Shown piece after piece: positions 1 through 9,138 of a DNA stretch of 64,000 nucleotides (its first letter is position 1; every line of letters begins with the position of its first letter). The stretch is from DATJGR01 sp963787045. GTDB lineage: Bacteria > Pseudomonadota > Gammaproteobacteria > Pseudomonadales > Azotimanducaceae. Below the pieces are notes generated by a model. That model saw nothing but the letters and a program-made list of their open reading frames with translations, was not told where the DNA came from and ran no database searches. The position numbers were made by a program, and so were the translations under genes. Where the stretch lies: contig CAWBBR010000036.1 in the NCBI GenBank assembly GCA_963787045.1, forward strand, positions 124,001 to 188,000, read 5' to 3'.

Positions 1-459
<459 letters not shown>

Positions 460-463
<4 letters not shown>

Positions 464-1626
464 GCTTCGTGTCGCTGATCTGGGCGGGTCTGTTCCGGCG
501 CAAGACGCGCACGGTGCTGACGCTGTTCTCGATCATCGTCGCGTTCCTGCTGTTCGGATTGCTGCGCAGCATCGCGGACGCGTTTACCGTGGGGGTCGAT
601 GTCGCCGGCGTCGACCGACTGATCGTGCAGCCGAAGTACTCGATCATCGATCCGCTGCCGATCAGCCACGCGAGCCAGATCGCTCATGTTCCCGGTGTTG
701 CGACGGTCACTCACGCCGATTGGTTCGGCGGGTTCTATCAGGAGCGCAAGAATTTCTTTCCGAAGTACCCGGTGAATCCGCGCGAGTGGTTCGCAGCGTA
801 TCCGGAGTTCCACATCGATCCGGCGCAGTTGGACGCTTTCGAACGCACGCGGACGGGAGCCGTGGTCGCCGGCGGACCTCGCCGCGAAGTATGGCTGGCA
901 CGTGGGCGACAAGATTCCGATCGAGGCCGACATCTATCCGAAGAAGGACAACTCGCGGCTGTGGGAATTCGACCTCGTCGGTACGTATGACCTGCCGTCG
1001 GACGGCTCGTCGCAGGGCGACGGCGTGTTCCTGTTCAACTACGACTACTTCGACGAGGCGCGCCAGTTCGGGCAGGGTCAGGTCGGCTGGTTCGTCGTGC
1101 GCGTCTGCCGATCCTTCCAAGGCCGCCGAGGTGGCTCGGTCCATCGACAAGCAGTTCGAGAACTCGGCGAACGAGACGCGCACCGCCACCGAAGCGGAGT
1201 TCGCGCGGCAGTTCGCGAATCAGATCGGCAACATCGGACTGATGATGGGCGGCATCCTCGGTGCGGTGTTCTTCACGATCATCCTGCTCACCGGCAACAC
1301 GATGGCGCAGACGTTCCGGGAGCGCGTTCCGGAACTCGCGGTATTGAAGACGCTCGGTTTCAGCGATGCGCTGGTGTCGCTACTCGTGCTGGGCGAGGCG
1401 GTGCTGCTGTGCGCGGTCGGCGGTGCGATCGGTCTCGGCATCGCGGCACTTCTCGCGCCCGGTGTAGCGCGCGGGCATCAAGGACATCCTGCCCGGCTTC
1501 GAAATCGTCTGGCAGACGATCGTCGCGGGTCTCGCCATTGCCGTGGTGTTGGGTCTCGTCGTCGGCGCAGTGCCGGCGTTGACCGCGCGGCGTTTGCGCA
1601 TCGTCGATGCGTTGAGGGAACGCTGA
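460..1626 (+). CDS. FtsX/MacB-type ABC transporter permease 1 (three frameshifts)
   Basis: Inner-membrane permease subunit with the MacB_PCD plus FtsX layout. An N-terminal membrane segment (around VLTLFSIIVAFLLFGLL) is followed by a periplasmic domain of about 220 residues and three C-terminal membrane segments. The frame is broken near 872 (GGCGGACCTC for expected GGCGACCTC), near 1112 and near 1473. Each break is one extra base. Removing them gives 387 residues, exactly the length of the next permease, which supports sequencing error over decay. It starts in a probable ATGA overlap with the ATPase and its stop overlaps the next start (TGATG). The substrate, lipoprotein or small molecule, cannot be told. 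Confidence 0.85.
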
Positions 1627-2789
1627 TGCTCGGCCAGATCCGCGAAATCACGTTCATGAATCTGCGCAATGTGCCGTCGCGCCTCGGCTCGTCGTCGGTG
1701 ATCATCGTCGGCATTGCCGGCGTCGTGGCGGTGCTGGTATCGATTCTCGCGATGGCGGTCGGATTTCGAGCGGCGCTCGAGTCGACCAGCCTGCCCAACA
1801 GGGCAATCGTGCTGCGCGGCGGCGCCGGCGGCGAACTGTCCGGCGGAATGGACAGAGAGTCGGTGAACATCGTCGCGCAGATGGAGGGCGTGGTCGCGGC
1901 GAGCGGAGAGCTGTACACGATCGCAGACGTGCCGAAGCGGCGCAGCGGCACGCCGGCAAACCTCGTCGTGCGCGGTGTCGAACAGAATGCGTTCGTGGTG
2001 CGACCCGAAGTGAAGATCGTCGAAGGGCGGACGTTCGAACCCGGCAAGGGGGAAGTCATCGCCGGCCGGCGCGCGGCCGAGGAGTTCGCCGGCATCGATC
2101 TCGGCGCCACCGTGCGATTCCGCGACAGCGACTGGAAGATCGTCGGCATCTTCGAATCGAACGGCGACGTCAACGAGTCGGAGGTGTGGGGCGACGTCAA
2201 AGTCGTGCAGGCGGCGTTCCGGCGCGGCGGCAGCGTCAGCACGATGCGTGTGATCGTCACCGATCCGTCGGTCGTCGGCGACATCGCCGAGCGGATGTCG
2301 AAGGATCCGCGGCTCGACCTGCAGATCCGTACCGAGCAGGACTTTTACGGTGAGCAATCGAAACGACTGTCGTCGATCATCACCGGCTTCGGCTATCTCG
2401 TCGGCGTGATCATGGCGGTCGGCGCGATTTTCGCGGCGCTCAATACGATGTACAGCGCCGTATCGTCGCGAACGGTCGAGATCGCGACGTTGCGCGCGAT
2501 CGGATTCGGCGGGACCCCGGTCGTGGTGTCGGTCATGATCGAGGCGCTGTTGCTGGCGTTGCTTGGCGGTGTGCTCGGCGCGGTGCTGTCGTATCTGATC
2601 TTCAACGGCCTGACGGTGTCGACGCTGAACAACGCGTCGTTTTCGCAGGTGGCGTTCGACTTCGCGGTGACGCCGCAGCTGATGACGCAGGGGCTCACCT
2701 GGGCCGTCGTACTCGGCTTCGTCGGCGGATTGTTCCCTGCACTGCGCGCCGCGCGCTTGCCGATCACCGTCGCGCTGCGCGGCGAATGA
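1626..2789 (+). CDS. FtsX/MacB-type ABC transporter permease 2
   Basis: Intact 387-residue permease paralogous to its upstream neighbour. It has an N-terminal membrane segment (SSVIIVGIAGVVAVLVSILA), a periplasmic MacB-like domain, and three C-terminal membrane segments (YLVGVIMAVGAIFAALNTM, VMIEALLLALLGGVLGAVL, GLTWAVVLGFVGGLFPALRA) typical of FtsX. TVEIATLRAIGFG is the usual cytoplasmic coupling loop of LolC/LolE/MacB permeases. The ATG overlaps the stop of permease 1, so ATPase, permease 1 and permease 2 form one tightly coupled exporter operon with two distinct half-permeases. Only ten bases separate its stop from the convergent metallophosphoesterase. Confidence 0.92.
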   Translation: MLGQIREITFMNLRNVPSRLGSSSVIIVGIAGVVAVLVSILAMAVGFRAALESTSLPNRAIVLRGGAGGELSGGMDRESVNIVAQMEGVVAASGELYTIADVPKRRSGTPANLVVRGVEQNAFVVRPEVKIVEGRTFEPGKGEVIAGRRAAEEFAGIDLGATVRFRDSDWKIVGIFESNGDVNESEVWGDVKVVQAAFRRGGSVSTMRVIVTDPSVVGDIAERMSKDPRLDLQIRTEQDFYGEQSKRLSSIITGFGYLVGVIMAVGAIFAALNTMYSAVSSRTVEIATLRAIGFGGTPVVVSVMIEALLLALLGGVLGAVLSYLIFNGLTVSTLNNASFSQVAFDFAVTPQLMTQGLTWAVVLGFVGGLFPALRAARLPITVALRGE

Positions 2790-2799
2790 ATCGCGCGGA

Positions 2800-3897
2800 T
2801 CAGACGAACTCGATCAGCGTGATTTCCGAACGCGAGCCGATCCGCAACACCGGCCCCCACGTACCCGTGCCCGGCGAAACGTAAAGCCGCGAACCATTCT
2901 TCTCGTGAAGGCCGCGCATCCGCGGATAGATTCGCTTCACCAGGAAGTTGAACGGGATGATCTGACCCGCGTGCGTATGGCCGGCGAGCATCAATGGAAT
3001 GCCGCGCTCCGCCGCGGCGTCGAACCCGTCGGGCCGGTGGTACAGCAACACGCCATAGTGATCGGGCGACAGTTCGATGCGGCTCAACGGCGCGGGAATG
3101 CGCGCGGCGGTGTCGACGTCGTCGATGCCGATGAACTGAAACGGTCCCAGCGTCACCGCTTCGTCGCGCAGCACGGTCACGCCGAGCGAGCGCATGCGTT
3201 CGTCGATCGCGGCGAGGTCCACGTACCGTTCGTGGTTGCCTATCGCAAAAAGCGCCGGCGCATTGAACGTGCCGAGCGGCGCCAGTTCGGTGCGCGAAAT
3301 TCCGGCGAAGTCGATCAGATCGCCGGTGATCAATACGTAGTCGGCATTCAGCGAGTTCACGCGCTCGACGATGCGATTGAGCAGGCGCGGGCTGCGCGAG
3401 CCGATGTGCACGTCGCTGATCTGCACGAGCGTGCGGCCGGTCACGCTCGTTGGGCCGGGCACGCGTACGCGTTTGACGTGCAGAATCTGCGTGTTGACGA
3501 AGCCGACGACGCTGAGCGTGACGATGATCACCGCGATCGCAATGCCTGCAGGCTGCGACGGCAGCGAGACGACAGCGTTGATCAGCTCGAACGGGAGCAT
3601 CAACGCGAACAGCTGGAAGCAGATGCCGAGCCACGTCAGCGCGACTGCTGCCAGCGCGCGCGTCACGCTCGTCGGATGCCGCTCGTACACGATGCGGCCC
3701 AGAATCGGCCCGACGATGACCACCAACAGTTCGATCGTGTTCGGCGCCCAGCCCGGCAACAGCAGGCCGAGCAACCGCAGGATCGGATAGACCAGAATCG
3801 CGAAGTACAGAACGACGAAGATGGCAGTGCGGGTGATCTGCCGTCGCGTGCGTCGGCGCGGTGCCGGCGCGTCTTCGACGTCGGGATTCGCGCTCAC
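2800..3897 (-). CDS. Membrane-anchored calcineurin-like metallophosphoesterase (YkuE-like)
   Basis: About 365 residues. Four hydrophobic segments fill residues 24-135 and a metallophosphoesterase domain follows. Metal-binding motifs are all present: SDVH (161-164), GDLID (192-196), GNHE (220-223) and GHTHAGQ (305-311). Members hydrolyse phosphoesters with a two-metal centre; YkuE-type relatives are thought to act on phospholipid-like substrates at the envelope, but no substrate is proven here. The chosen start is the GTG at 3897, which overlaps the stop of the upstream gene (GTGA). A longer reading in the same frame is possible but would run through that gene in the wrong frame. Confidence 0.88.
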   Translation of the reverse strand: MSANPDVEDAPAPRRRTRRQITRTAIFVVLYFAILVYPILRLLGLLLPGWAPNTIELLVVIVGPILGRIVYERHPTSVTRALAAVALTWLGICFQLFALMLPFELINAVVSLPSQPAGIAIAVIIVTLSVVGFVNTQILHVKRVRVPGPTSVTGRTLVQISDVHIGSRSPRLLNRIVERVNSLNADYVLITGDLIDFAGISRTELAPLGTFNAPALFAIGNHERYVDLAAIDERMRSLGVTVLRDEAVTLGPFQFIGIDDVDTAARIPAPLSRIELSPDHYGVLLYHRPDGFDAAAERGIPLMLAGHTHAGQIIPFNFLVKRIYPRMRGLHEKNGSRLYVSPGTGTWGPVLRIGSRSEITLIEFV

Positions 3898-5214
3898 AGA
3901 CTCGGCCCCGACAACAGACACACCGCATCCTGTTCGCCGGTATTGATCAGCGTGCGATGCGTTGCGGACTGAGGAACCAGACAGGCCGAATCGCCGACGA
4001 GCGTCGTGTTGCCGAGCGTGATCTCGCCGCTGATACCGATACACAACGTGTACGGCGGCACTTTCGACAACGTGAGCCGCGCGGCGGGGGCAAGTCGAAC
4101 GCGTCGCGCGCTGAACTCGTCGTATTCGACGATGCATTCAATGGTGCAATCGGGTTCTTGCACCAGCACGCGCGGCTCGATGGGCGGCGGAATGTCGAGA
4201 CGCATGTCGGCGACCGCGATCTCGGTATCCCAATGGTCCTGGGTAAGCACCTTTTGTGCGAATGACAGAATCCGGCGCTCGTACGTGGGTGTCTGCAGCT
4301 CGATGACCCGGACTCCGTGTTGCAGCGCGTGCGGAAATCGGCGCGGCAGCTCCACCATATCGCCTTCGCTCAACGGGCGCATCTGCGTAAACGAGTTCAT
4401 TACGTCGCGGCGCGCGCGTTCGTCGTCGACCAGCAGCGGATCGAGCTCGTCGAGCCAGCGCTGCATCAGCACGAGCGGTACCGGAACGTCGAGCGCCACG
4501 CCGGCGGCATTGCGTTTCGCGTCCAACAGGTCGTCGATGGTGCGGCGAACGGCTTCGTACGCGCGTACCGCGGTCAGGTACGCAGCGCGGAATCTGGTGT
4601 CGTCGGCGTACAACGCGCGGCGCGCCGCGTTCATGCCGAACCGGATGGCGCCGCGTCCGTCGGGCCACGCGCGCCGATCGACGTGCGTGACCACGTACAG
4701 CTCCTGTTTCGTTTCGTGCAGCTCGAAGTACAGGTCGCCGAGCACCGCCTGCGGCGCCGGGTCGAGCACTTTCAAAAGCGCGATCGGGGTTGCGCCGCAC
4801 AGGTGCCGCGGCGCGCTCGCCAATACCCACGACAACGGCGTGGTGTGGCGTCCGTCGGTGACGCCGCTGGTGGCGCGCGCTTCGATGCCCGTGTACCAGA
4901 TCTCGCGCCCCCAGGGTTTCTCGACCGAGACAGGGGCGAGATGCAGCGGCTGCTGCAGCGAAAAGATCGCGGCGCGGCAGCGGTTCGCAGTGCCGTGGAA
5001 ATGACCAGGTCCCGGCGTATCGAGCGCGCGATCGGTAACGAACACGTGCACGGCGTCGTCTTCGATCAGATAGACCGCCGTGAGCGGCGTGTGACGCTGA
5101 GGGCTGGCCCATGTTTCGTGCAGGTCGAACCGGCTCGACCAGCGTACGAGGTATGTCGTGCTCGGCCGCCGCGCGATCGAGCGTCTCGTCGATGTCGGTC
5201 GAGTGCGGGGCCAC
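3894..5214 (-). CDS. Phosphomannose-isomerase-like cupin protein (frameshifted near its start)
   Basis: The clean part begins about VYLIEDDAVHVFVTDR and runs to a cupin-like C-terminus. EKPWGREIWYTG, LKVLDP, GDLYFELHETKQELYVV and a C-terminal beta-rich segment resemble the type I mannose-6-phosphate isomerase fold, but the zinc-ligand pattern is not clearly conserved, so the substrate is unknown. Upstream of about 5160 the coding frame changes by one base: IVAPHSTDIDETLDRAAAEHD joins TYLVRWSSRFDLHETW once a base is removed. A GTG at 5214 (or TTG at 5220) is the likeliest start, about 35 bases below a good -10 box. Reconstructed length is about 439 residues. It overlaps the phosphoesterase gene by four bases. 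Confidence 0.72.
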
Positions 5215-5248
5215 GATCAAACTGCGCCGGGCAGGTAAGATGGCGGAA

Positions 5249-5277
5249 ATTATAGAGCCTTTGATTCGATCCAAAAC
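5249..5277 (-). promoter_or_regulatory. Candidate sigma-70 promoter for the phosphomannose-isomerase-like gene
   Basis: On the minus strand a perfect TATAAT lies at 5254-5249, inside a short AT-rich stretch unlike its GC-rich surroundings. A weak -35-like TTTTGG lies about 16 bases upstream. The proposed start codon follows some 35 bases later. The methyltransferase gene diverges from the same region. The -10 is seen directly; its use as a promoter is inferred. Confidence 0.4.
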
Positions 5278-5308
5278 GGAATCAGTCCACGCGGAAGCCC
5301 AAACGACG

Positions 5309-5794
5309 ATGTACTACAGCTATATGGACAGCCCGATCGGACCATTGTTGCTCGCGGGCAGTCGTCATGCGCTGAAGGTGATCGGGTTTTCGCGCGGCGA
5401 CAAAGCCCGCACCGAAGAGCCGGATTGGGAGCGGCTCGACGAACCGTTTGCCCGAGTCAAGCGTCAGCTGCAGGAGTATTTCGACGGCGAGCGGCGCACC
5501 TTCGATGTTCCGTTGGCGCCCGACGGAACCGATTTTCAGCGCGCCGTGTGGCACGCATTGACGACGATTCCGTATGGCACCACTTGCGCATATCTAGACA
5601 TCGCGGAACGCATCGATCACGCCAAGGCGCTGCGCGCCGTCGGTGCGGCGAACGGCGCGAATCCGATTCCGATCATCATCCCGTGCCATCGGGTCATCGG
5701 AAGCGACGGATCGCTCACCGGATTCGGTGGAGGCCTCGATACCAAACGGTGGCTGCTCGATCTGGAGCGCAGCCGTTCCGGCCTGTTTCGCTGA
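5309..5794 (+). CDS. ogt: Methylated-DNA--protein-cysteine methyltransferase
   Basis: Suicide repair enzyme that moves the methyl group from O6-methylguanine to its own cysteine. The 161-residue protein carries the active-site motif PCHRV (125-129, acceptor Cys126), the helix-turn-helix segment FQRAVWHALTTIPYGTT, and a GFGGGLDTKRWLL C-terminus, all typical of Ogt/AGT. The start at 5309 gives a normal Ogt N-terminus (YYSYMDSPIGPLLLA). An in-frame ATG at 5239 has a better Shine-Dalgarno (caggtaag) and would add 23 residues, so the start is not settled. It is followed eight bases later by a HAD hydrolase, probably co-transcribed. Confidence 0.93.
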   Translation: MYYSYMDSPIGPLLLAGSRHALKVIGFSRGDKARTEEPDWERLDEPFARVKRQLQEYFDGERRTFDVPLAPDGTDFQRAVWHALTTIPYGTTCAYLDIAERIDHAKALRAVGAANGANPIPIIIPCHRVIGSDGSLTGFGGGLDTKRWLLDLERSRSGLFR

Positions 5795-5801
5795 CGGCTC
5801 C

Positions 5802-6479
5802 GTGCATTTCATATTCGACTTCTTCGGAACGCTGGTGACTTACCGCGAAGGTGTGCGCGGCAATCCGGTTGCGCGGGCGCTCGCTGCGTTGTCCGCACAT
5901 GGCGTGGAACTGACGCCCGATGCGCTTACCGAGCGTTTTACCGAGTGTTTTGCAACGCTGGAGAGTTCGGCCAGCGTCACGCTCCGCGAATTCAGCATGC
6001 ACGATGCAACGCGCATGCTGTTCGGAGAGCTTGGTGTCGCGGTGTCTCAGGAGCGACTCGATGCGTTCATCGACGCTTATCTGGGTGACTGGACCGAGAG
6101 CGTTCAGGGGCTGGCGAATCTGCCGAACTGGCTCGCCGCGCTGCCGGGATCGAAGTCGGTTCTCAGCAACACGCACCACGAGCCGATGGTCAACGGGTTG
6201 ATCGAGCGGCTGAACATGCGTGAATCGTTTCAGCGGGTTACCACGTCGATCGGCCACGGCTACCGCAAGCCGCATCCGAGCATCTATCTGGCCCATCTGG
6301 ATGCGATCGGCGCCGCTGCAAGCGACGTGGTATTCGTCGGCGACAACCCGGAATGCGATTACTTCGGGCCGCGCGCGGTAGGTATCGAGGCGTTTCTGAT
6401 TGCGGCGCGGCCGGTGAGCGGTGTGGCAGAGCGCCATCGTCTGGCGCATCTCTATCAGCTCTCGGAGCGGCTCAGTTAG
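5802..6479 (+). CDS. HAD-superfamily hydrolase (phosphatase)
   Basis: About 225 residues from a GTG start. The HAD motifs are in order: motif I is FDFFGTLV with the first Asp as nucleophile. The second Asp of the usual DxD is replaced by Phe, giving DFFGT, as in some HAD branches. Motif II is SNTHH, motif III is a Lys in GYRKPHP, and motif IV is FVGDNPECDYFGP. The cap lies between motifs I and II. The usual reaction is hydrolysis of a small phosphate ester through an aspartyl-phosphate; the substrate is unknown. It closely follows ogt. Its stop overlaps the stop of the convergent SYLF gene by eight bases. Confidence 0.85.
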   Translation: MHFIFDFFGTLVTYREGVRGNPVARALAALSAHGVELTPDALTERFTECFATLESSASVTLREFSMHDATRMLFGELGVAVSQERLDAFIDAYLGDWTESVQGLANLPNWLAALPGSKSVLSNTHHEPMVNGLIERLNMRESFQRVTTSIGHGYRKPHPSIYLAHLDAIGAAASDVVFVGDNPECDYFGPRAVGIEAFLIAARPVSGVAERHRLAHLYQLSERLS

Positions 6480-7029
6480 AGGAGTGCTCTTCGACCTTCC
6501 AGTACTTACTGCCCTTGAGCGACAGGTCGAACATCAGACCCTTGTCGTCGAAGATGAATCCGATGATGGGCTCCTGGATGTTGTCGGTGTCGATGCTGTT
6601 GCCCACGCCGAAGGCGATCACCGCGATGCTGCCGTCGATACCGGCCTGCCAGCCGTTGCCGGCGCGGAATTTGTCGAGCGCCTCCTGCGACATGAACATC
6701 ACGATCTCGGTCCGCCACTGAACGCCCAGCTGGAAGCCGTACGACAGCGAGGTGGTCCGGTAGTACTGGACCGTTTCGCCGTGGATCTGCAGCGCGCCGT
6801 CCCCGATGCCGCCGCCGAGGACGAACCCGGCCTTGTAGACCTTCGGAAACACCAGAATCCCGACCGACTTCTCGATCAGCTGCGACGCCAGTGGAATCTT
6901 GGCCTGGAAGCTCGCCAGCGCCGCCCGGACGTTCGCGTCGAGAGACTCCTTCGCGGCCTGGGCGTTACCCGCCAGCAGCAGGCTGATCGCCATCAACAGC
7001 AGCGAAATGCGGGCAACCGGGTTCGGCAT
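6472..7029 (-). CDS. SYLF/YSC84-domain lipid-binding protein, secreted
   Basis: 185 residues. A clear signal peptide (ISLLLMAISLLLAGNAQA) is followed by a SYLF domain with KSVGILVFPKVYKAGFVLGGGIGDG, SLSYGFQLGVQ and a C-terminal FIFDDKGLMFDLSLKG. Bacterial SYLF proteins are small periplasmic or outer-membrane-associated proteins; eukaryotic relatives bind phosphoinositides. The role here is unknown. The start at 7029 is chosen because the signal peptide begins there and GGAAGGGA precedes it. A TATAAA sits about 40 bases upstream. It diverges from the TetR gene across a 154-base spacer that also carries a perfect 20-bp palindrome, so TetR could control it. Confidence 0.85.
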   Translation of the reverse strand: MPNPVARISLLLMAISLLLAGNAQAAKESLDANVRAALASFQAKIPLASQLIEKSVGILVFPKVYKAGFVLGGGIGDGALQIHGETVQYYRTTSLSYGFQLGVQWRTEIVMFMSQEALDKFRAGNGWQAGIDGSIAVIAFGVGNSIDTDNIQEPIIGFIFDDKGLMFDLSLKGSKYWKVEEHSSN

Positions 7030-7069
7030 CGGCAGGGTCCCTTCCAGCACGTACAAAACAGCGCGCGCC

Positions 7070-7075
7070 TTTATA
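7070..7075 (-). promoter_or_regulatory. Candidate -10 box of the SYLF gene
   Basis: TATAAA on the minus strand, about 40 bases upstream of the SYLF start, in an otherwise GC-rich spacer. No good -35 stands 16-18 bases further upstream, so the promoter may depend on an activator or may not be real. Confidence 0.3.
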
Positions 7076-7173
7076 GCAGAACTGTTCGGCAAATTCCGCC
7101 AGCGCCCTGCGCCGTTCGTGGGCGGTTGAACGCGGTTCGTGGGAATGGACTTCTTCACCGATCAGTTACATAG

Positions 7174-7193
7174 TAGTAACCATATGGTTACTA
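7174..7193. promoter_or_regulatory. Perfect 20-bp palindrome over the TetR start codon, probable operator
   Basis: TAGTAACCATATGGTTACTA equals its own reverse complement over all 20 bases. It covers the ATG of the TetR gene (7184) and the place where a Shine-Dalgarno would sit. TetR dimers bind palindromes of about this size, so autorepression, and perhaps control of the divergent SYLF gene, is likely. Palindromicity is seen; binding is inferred. Confidence 0.7.
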
Positions 7194-7807
7194 AGGCACG
7201 AAACCCCGACCGAACGCGACGCGCGATTCTCGATGCGGCGGTCGCGGAGTTCTGCGCCGTCGGTCCGGCCGGCGCCCGGATCGACGCGATTGCCGCTGCC
7301 GCCGGCGTCAACAAACGCATGCTGTACCACTACTTCGCGAGCAAGGAAGGATTGTTCGCTGCGGTGCTCGACGATCAGCTCTCGGTCCGGCCGACCGCGG
7401 CGCCAAAGTCGCTGGTTGCGCGCCACGCCGACGCGTCGGGTCGGATCGATTGGATCCGGTTGCTGATGTGGGAAGCGCTGGCGGGAACACTTCGGCCTGC
7501 CGATGCTGCGCGAGCGGGCGCGCAAACCCCCGCAACGGTGCCGCAATCCGCGGGCGAACTCGAAGCGGCGCATCTCGAATTGACACGCGTCGCCATCGCG
7601 CTGTTTCCGTTCGCGTTTCCGCAACTGACCCGGCTGATCACCGGGATGTCGCCGAGTGACGCGGATTTCCTCGCTGCCCGATCTGCATTTCTCGCATCGC
7701 TCGAGGCGCGCATCGAACGCGAGCCCTCTGCGTCGGAGGCACCGAAGCCGCGCTACCGGCTGGCCGCAAAGGTGACTGAAGCGCCGCCGCGACTACGCGG
7801 CGAATGA
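7184..7807 (+). CDS. TetR/AcrR-family transcriptional regulator
   Basis: 207 residues from the ATG at 7184. The N-terminal helix-turn-helix is standard: RRAILDAAVAEFCAVGPAGARIDAIAAAAGVNKRMLYHYFASKEGLF (residues about 12-58). The C-terminal half is the ligand and dimer domain with no recognisable ligand. The start lies inside a perfect 20-bp palindrome and has no Shine-Dalgarno, so translation is either leaderless or begins at the ATG at 7145 (MDFFTDQLHSSNH). It stands alone, with SYLF divergent and aroA convergent, so its targets are probably itself and possibly the SYLF gene. Confidence 0.9.
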   Translation: MVTKARNPDRTRRAILDAAVAEFCAVGPAGARIDAIAAAAGVNKRMLYHYFASKEGLFAAVLDDQLSVRPTAAPKSLVARHADASGRIDWIRLLMWEALAGTLRPADAARAGAQTPATVPQSAGELEAAHLELTRVAIALFPFAFPQLTRLITGMSPSDADFLAARSAFLASLEARIEREPSASEAPKPRYRLAAKVTEAPPRLRGE

Positions 7808-7832
7808 GTCGAGCCGCGGTGCCTTGCGAGAT

Positions 7833-9114
7833 TCAGCGCGCGTGGCAGATCGACGCCAGTACCTCGAAGTAGTCGGGGAATGTTTTGGCCACGCAATCCG
7901 GATCGAGAATCGTCACCGGCACGCCACCGAGCGCCGCAAGCGAGAAGCACATGGCGATTCGATGATCGCCATAGGTGTCGATCGTCGCCGGCGTAAAGCG
8001 TTTCGGCGCAGTCACGTCGATGCTGTCGGCGCCTTCGACCACATCTGCGCCGAGTTTTCGCAGTTCGGTGGCCATCGCGGAAAGCCGATCGGTTTCCTTC
8101 ACACGCCAGTTCGCGATGTTGCGGATCCGCGTCGTGCCTCTCGCGAACAATGCCAGTACCGCCACCGTCATCGCGGCATCGGGAAGCGCGTTCAGGTCGA
8201 GGTCGACCGCGCGTAAGCGGGCCGCACTCACTTCGACGAAGTCGTCGTCCACGTGAACGTCCGCGCCCATTGCGCGCAATACGTCGATGAATGCGATGTC
8301 GCCCTGCGCGCTGTCGCGACCGATGCCGCGTACCTGCACCGGGCCGCCGCGAATCGCCGCGGCCGCGAGGAAGTACGTCGCCGAGGAAGCGTCGCCTTCG
8401 ACGAGGATCGATCCCGGCGAACGGTAGTGTCCATTCGGAATGTCGAAACGCCGGTACTGATCGTGGCTTGCCTGAATACCGAAGCGCTGCATCAGATTCA
8501 GGGTGATGTCGAGGTACGGTTTCGACACCTGCTCGCCGTCGATCGTCACGGTAATCGGACCTTCCGCGAGCGGCGCGGCCATCATCAGCGACGTCAGAAA
8601 CTGGCTCGACACGCTGCCGCGCATGCGCACGTTGCCGCCGCGGAGCCCGGTGCCGTGTACGCGCAGCGGTGGAAAGCCGTCTGCGGCCGAGATAGTCGAT
8701 CTGAGCGCCGAGCGGTCGCAGCCCGTCGACCAGATCCGCAATCGGGCGTTCGCTCATCCGTTCGCTGCCCATCAGCCGGAACGTGCCGCGCCCGAGACAC
8801 AGTGCGGCCGTTAGCGGACGATACGCGGTGCCCGCCATGCCGAGATACAACTCGCGCTCGACGTCTTTGGTTACCAACGGTCCGCCTCGTCCGATCACTT
8901 CCGCCGCGTCGCCGTTGCGAGCGACGCCGATGTCCAGCGCAACGAGCGCATCGAGCATGTAGCGGGTGTCGTCGCTGTCGAGGAGATTGGTGATCCGCGT
9001 GGTACCCTCGGCCAGCGCGGCAAGCAGCAAAACCCGGTTCGAAATGCTCTTCGAGCCAGGCAGCTGCACCACTCCTTCGACGTGGTCGATCGGATTCAGA
9101 GTCAGGGATTTCAT
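7833..9114 (-). CDS. aroA: 3-phosphoshikimate 1-carboxyvinyltransferase (one frameshift)
   Basis: EPSP synthase joins shikimate-3-phosphate and phosphoenolpyruvate in the chorismate pathway. The first part shows LPGSKSISNR (18-27) and LLDSDD. The second shows RVKETDRL and the C-terminal GDHRIAM motif. The frame changes near 8693; removing one base joins IDYLGADGFPPLRVHG and gives 426 residues, close to the 427 of the E. coli enzyme. An essential gene is unlikely to be truly broken, so this is probably a sequence error. The normally strict LGNAGTAMRP loop reads LGMAGTAYRP here, clear of the frameshift. It diverges from syd. Confidence 0.93.
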
Positions 9115-9138
9115 GGCCCGCGCATTTAACGACAATCC

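Noticed and set aside
7786..7803. Stem-loop CGCCGCG-ACTA-CGCGGCG near the TetR stop as a terminator
   Set aside because: It is inside coding sequence, has no T-run, and such stems are frequent by chance in GC-rich DNA.
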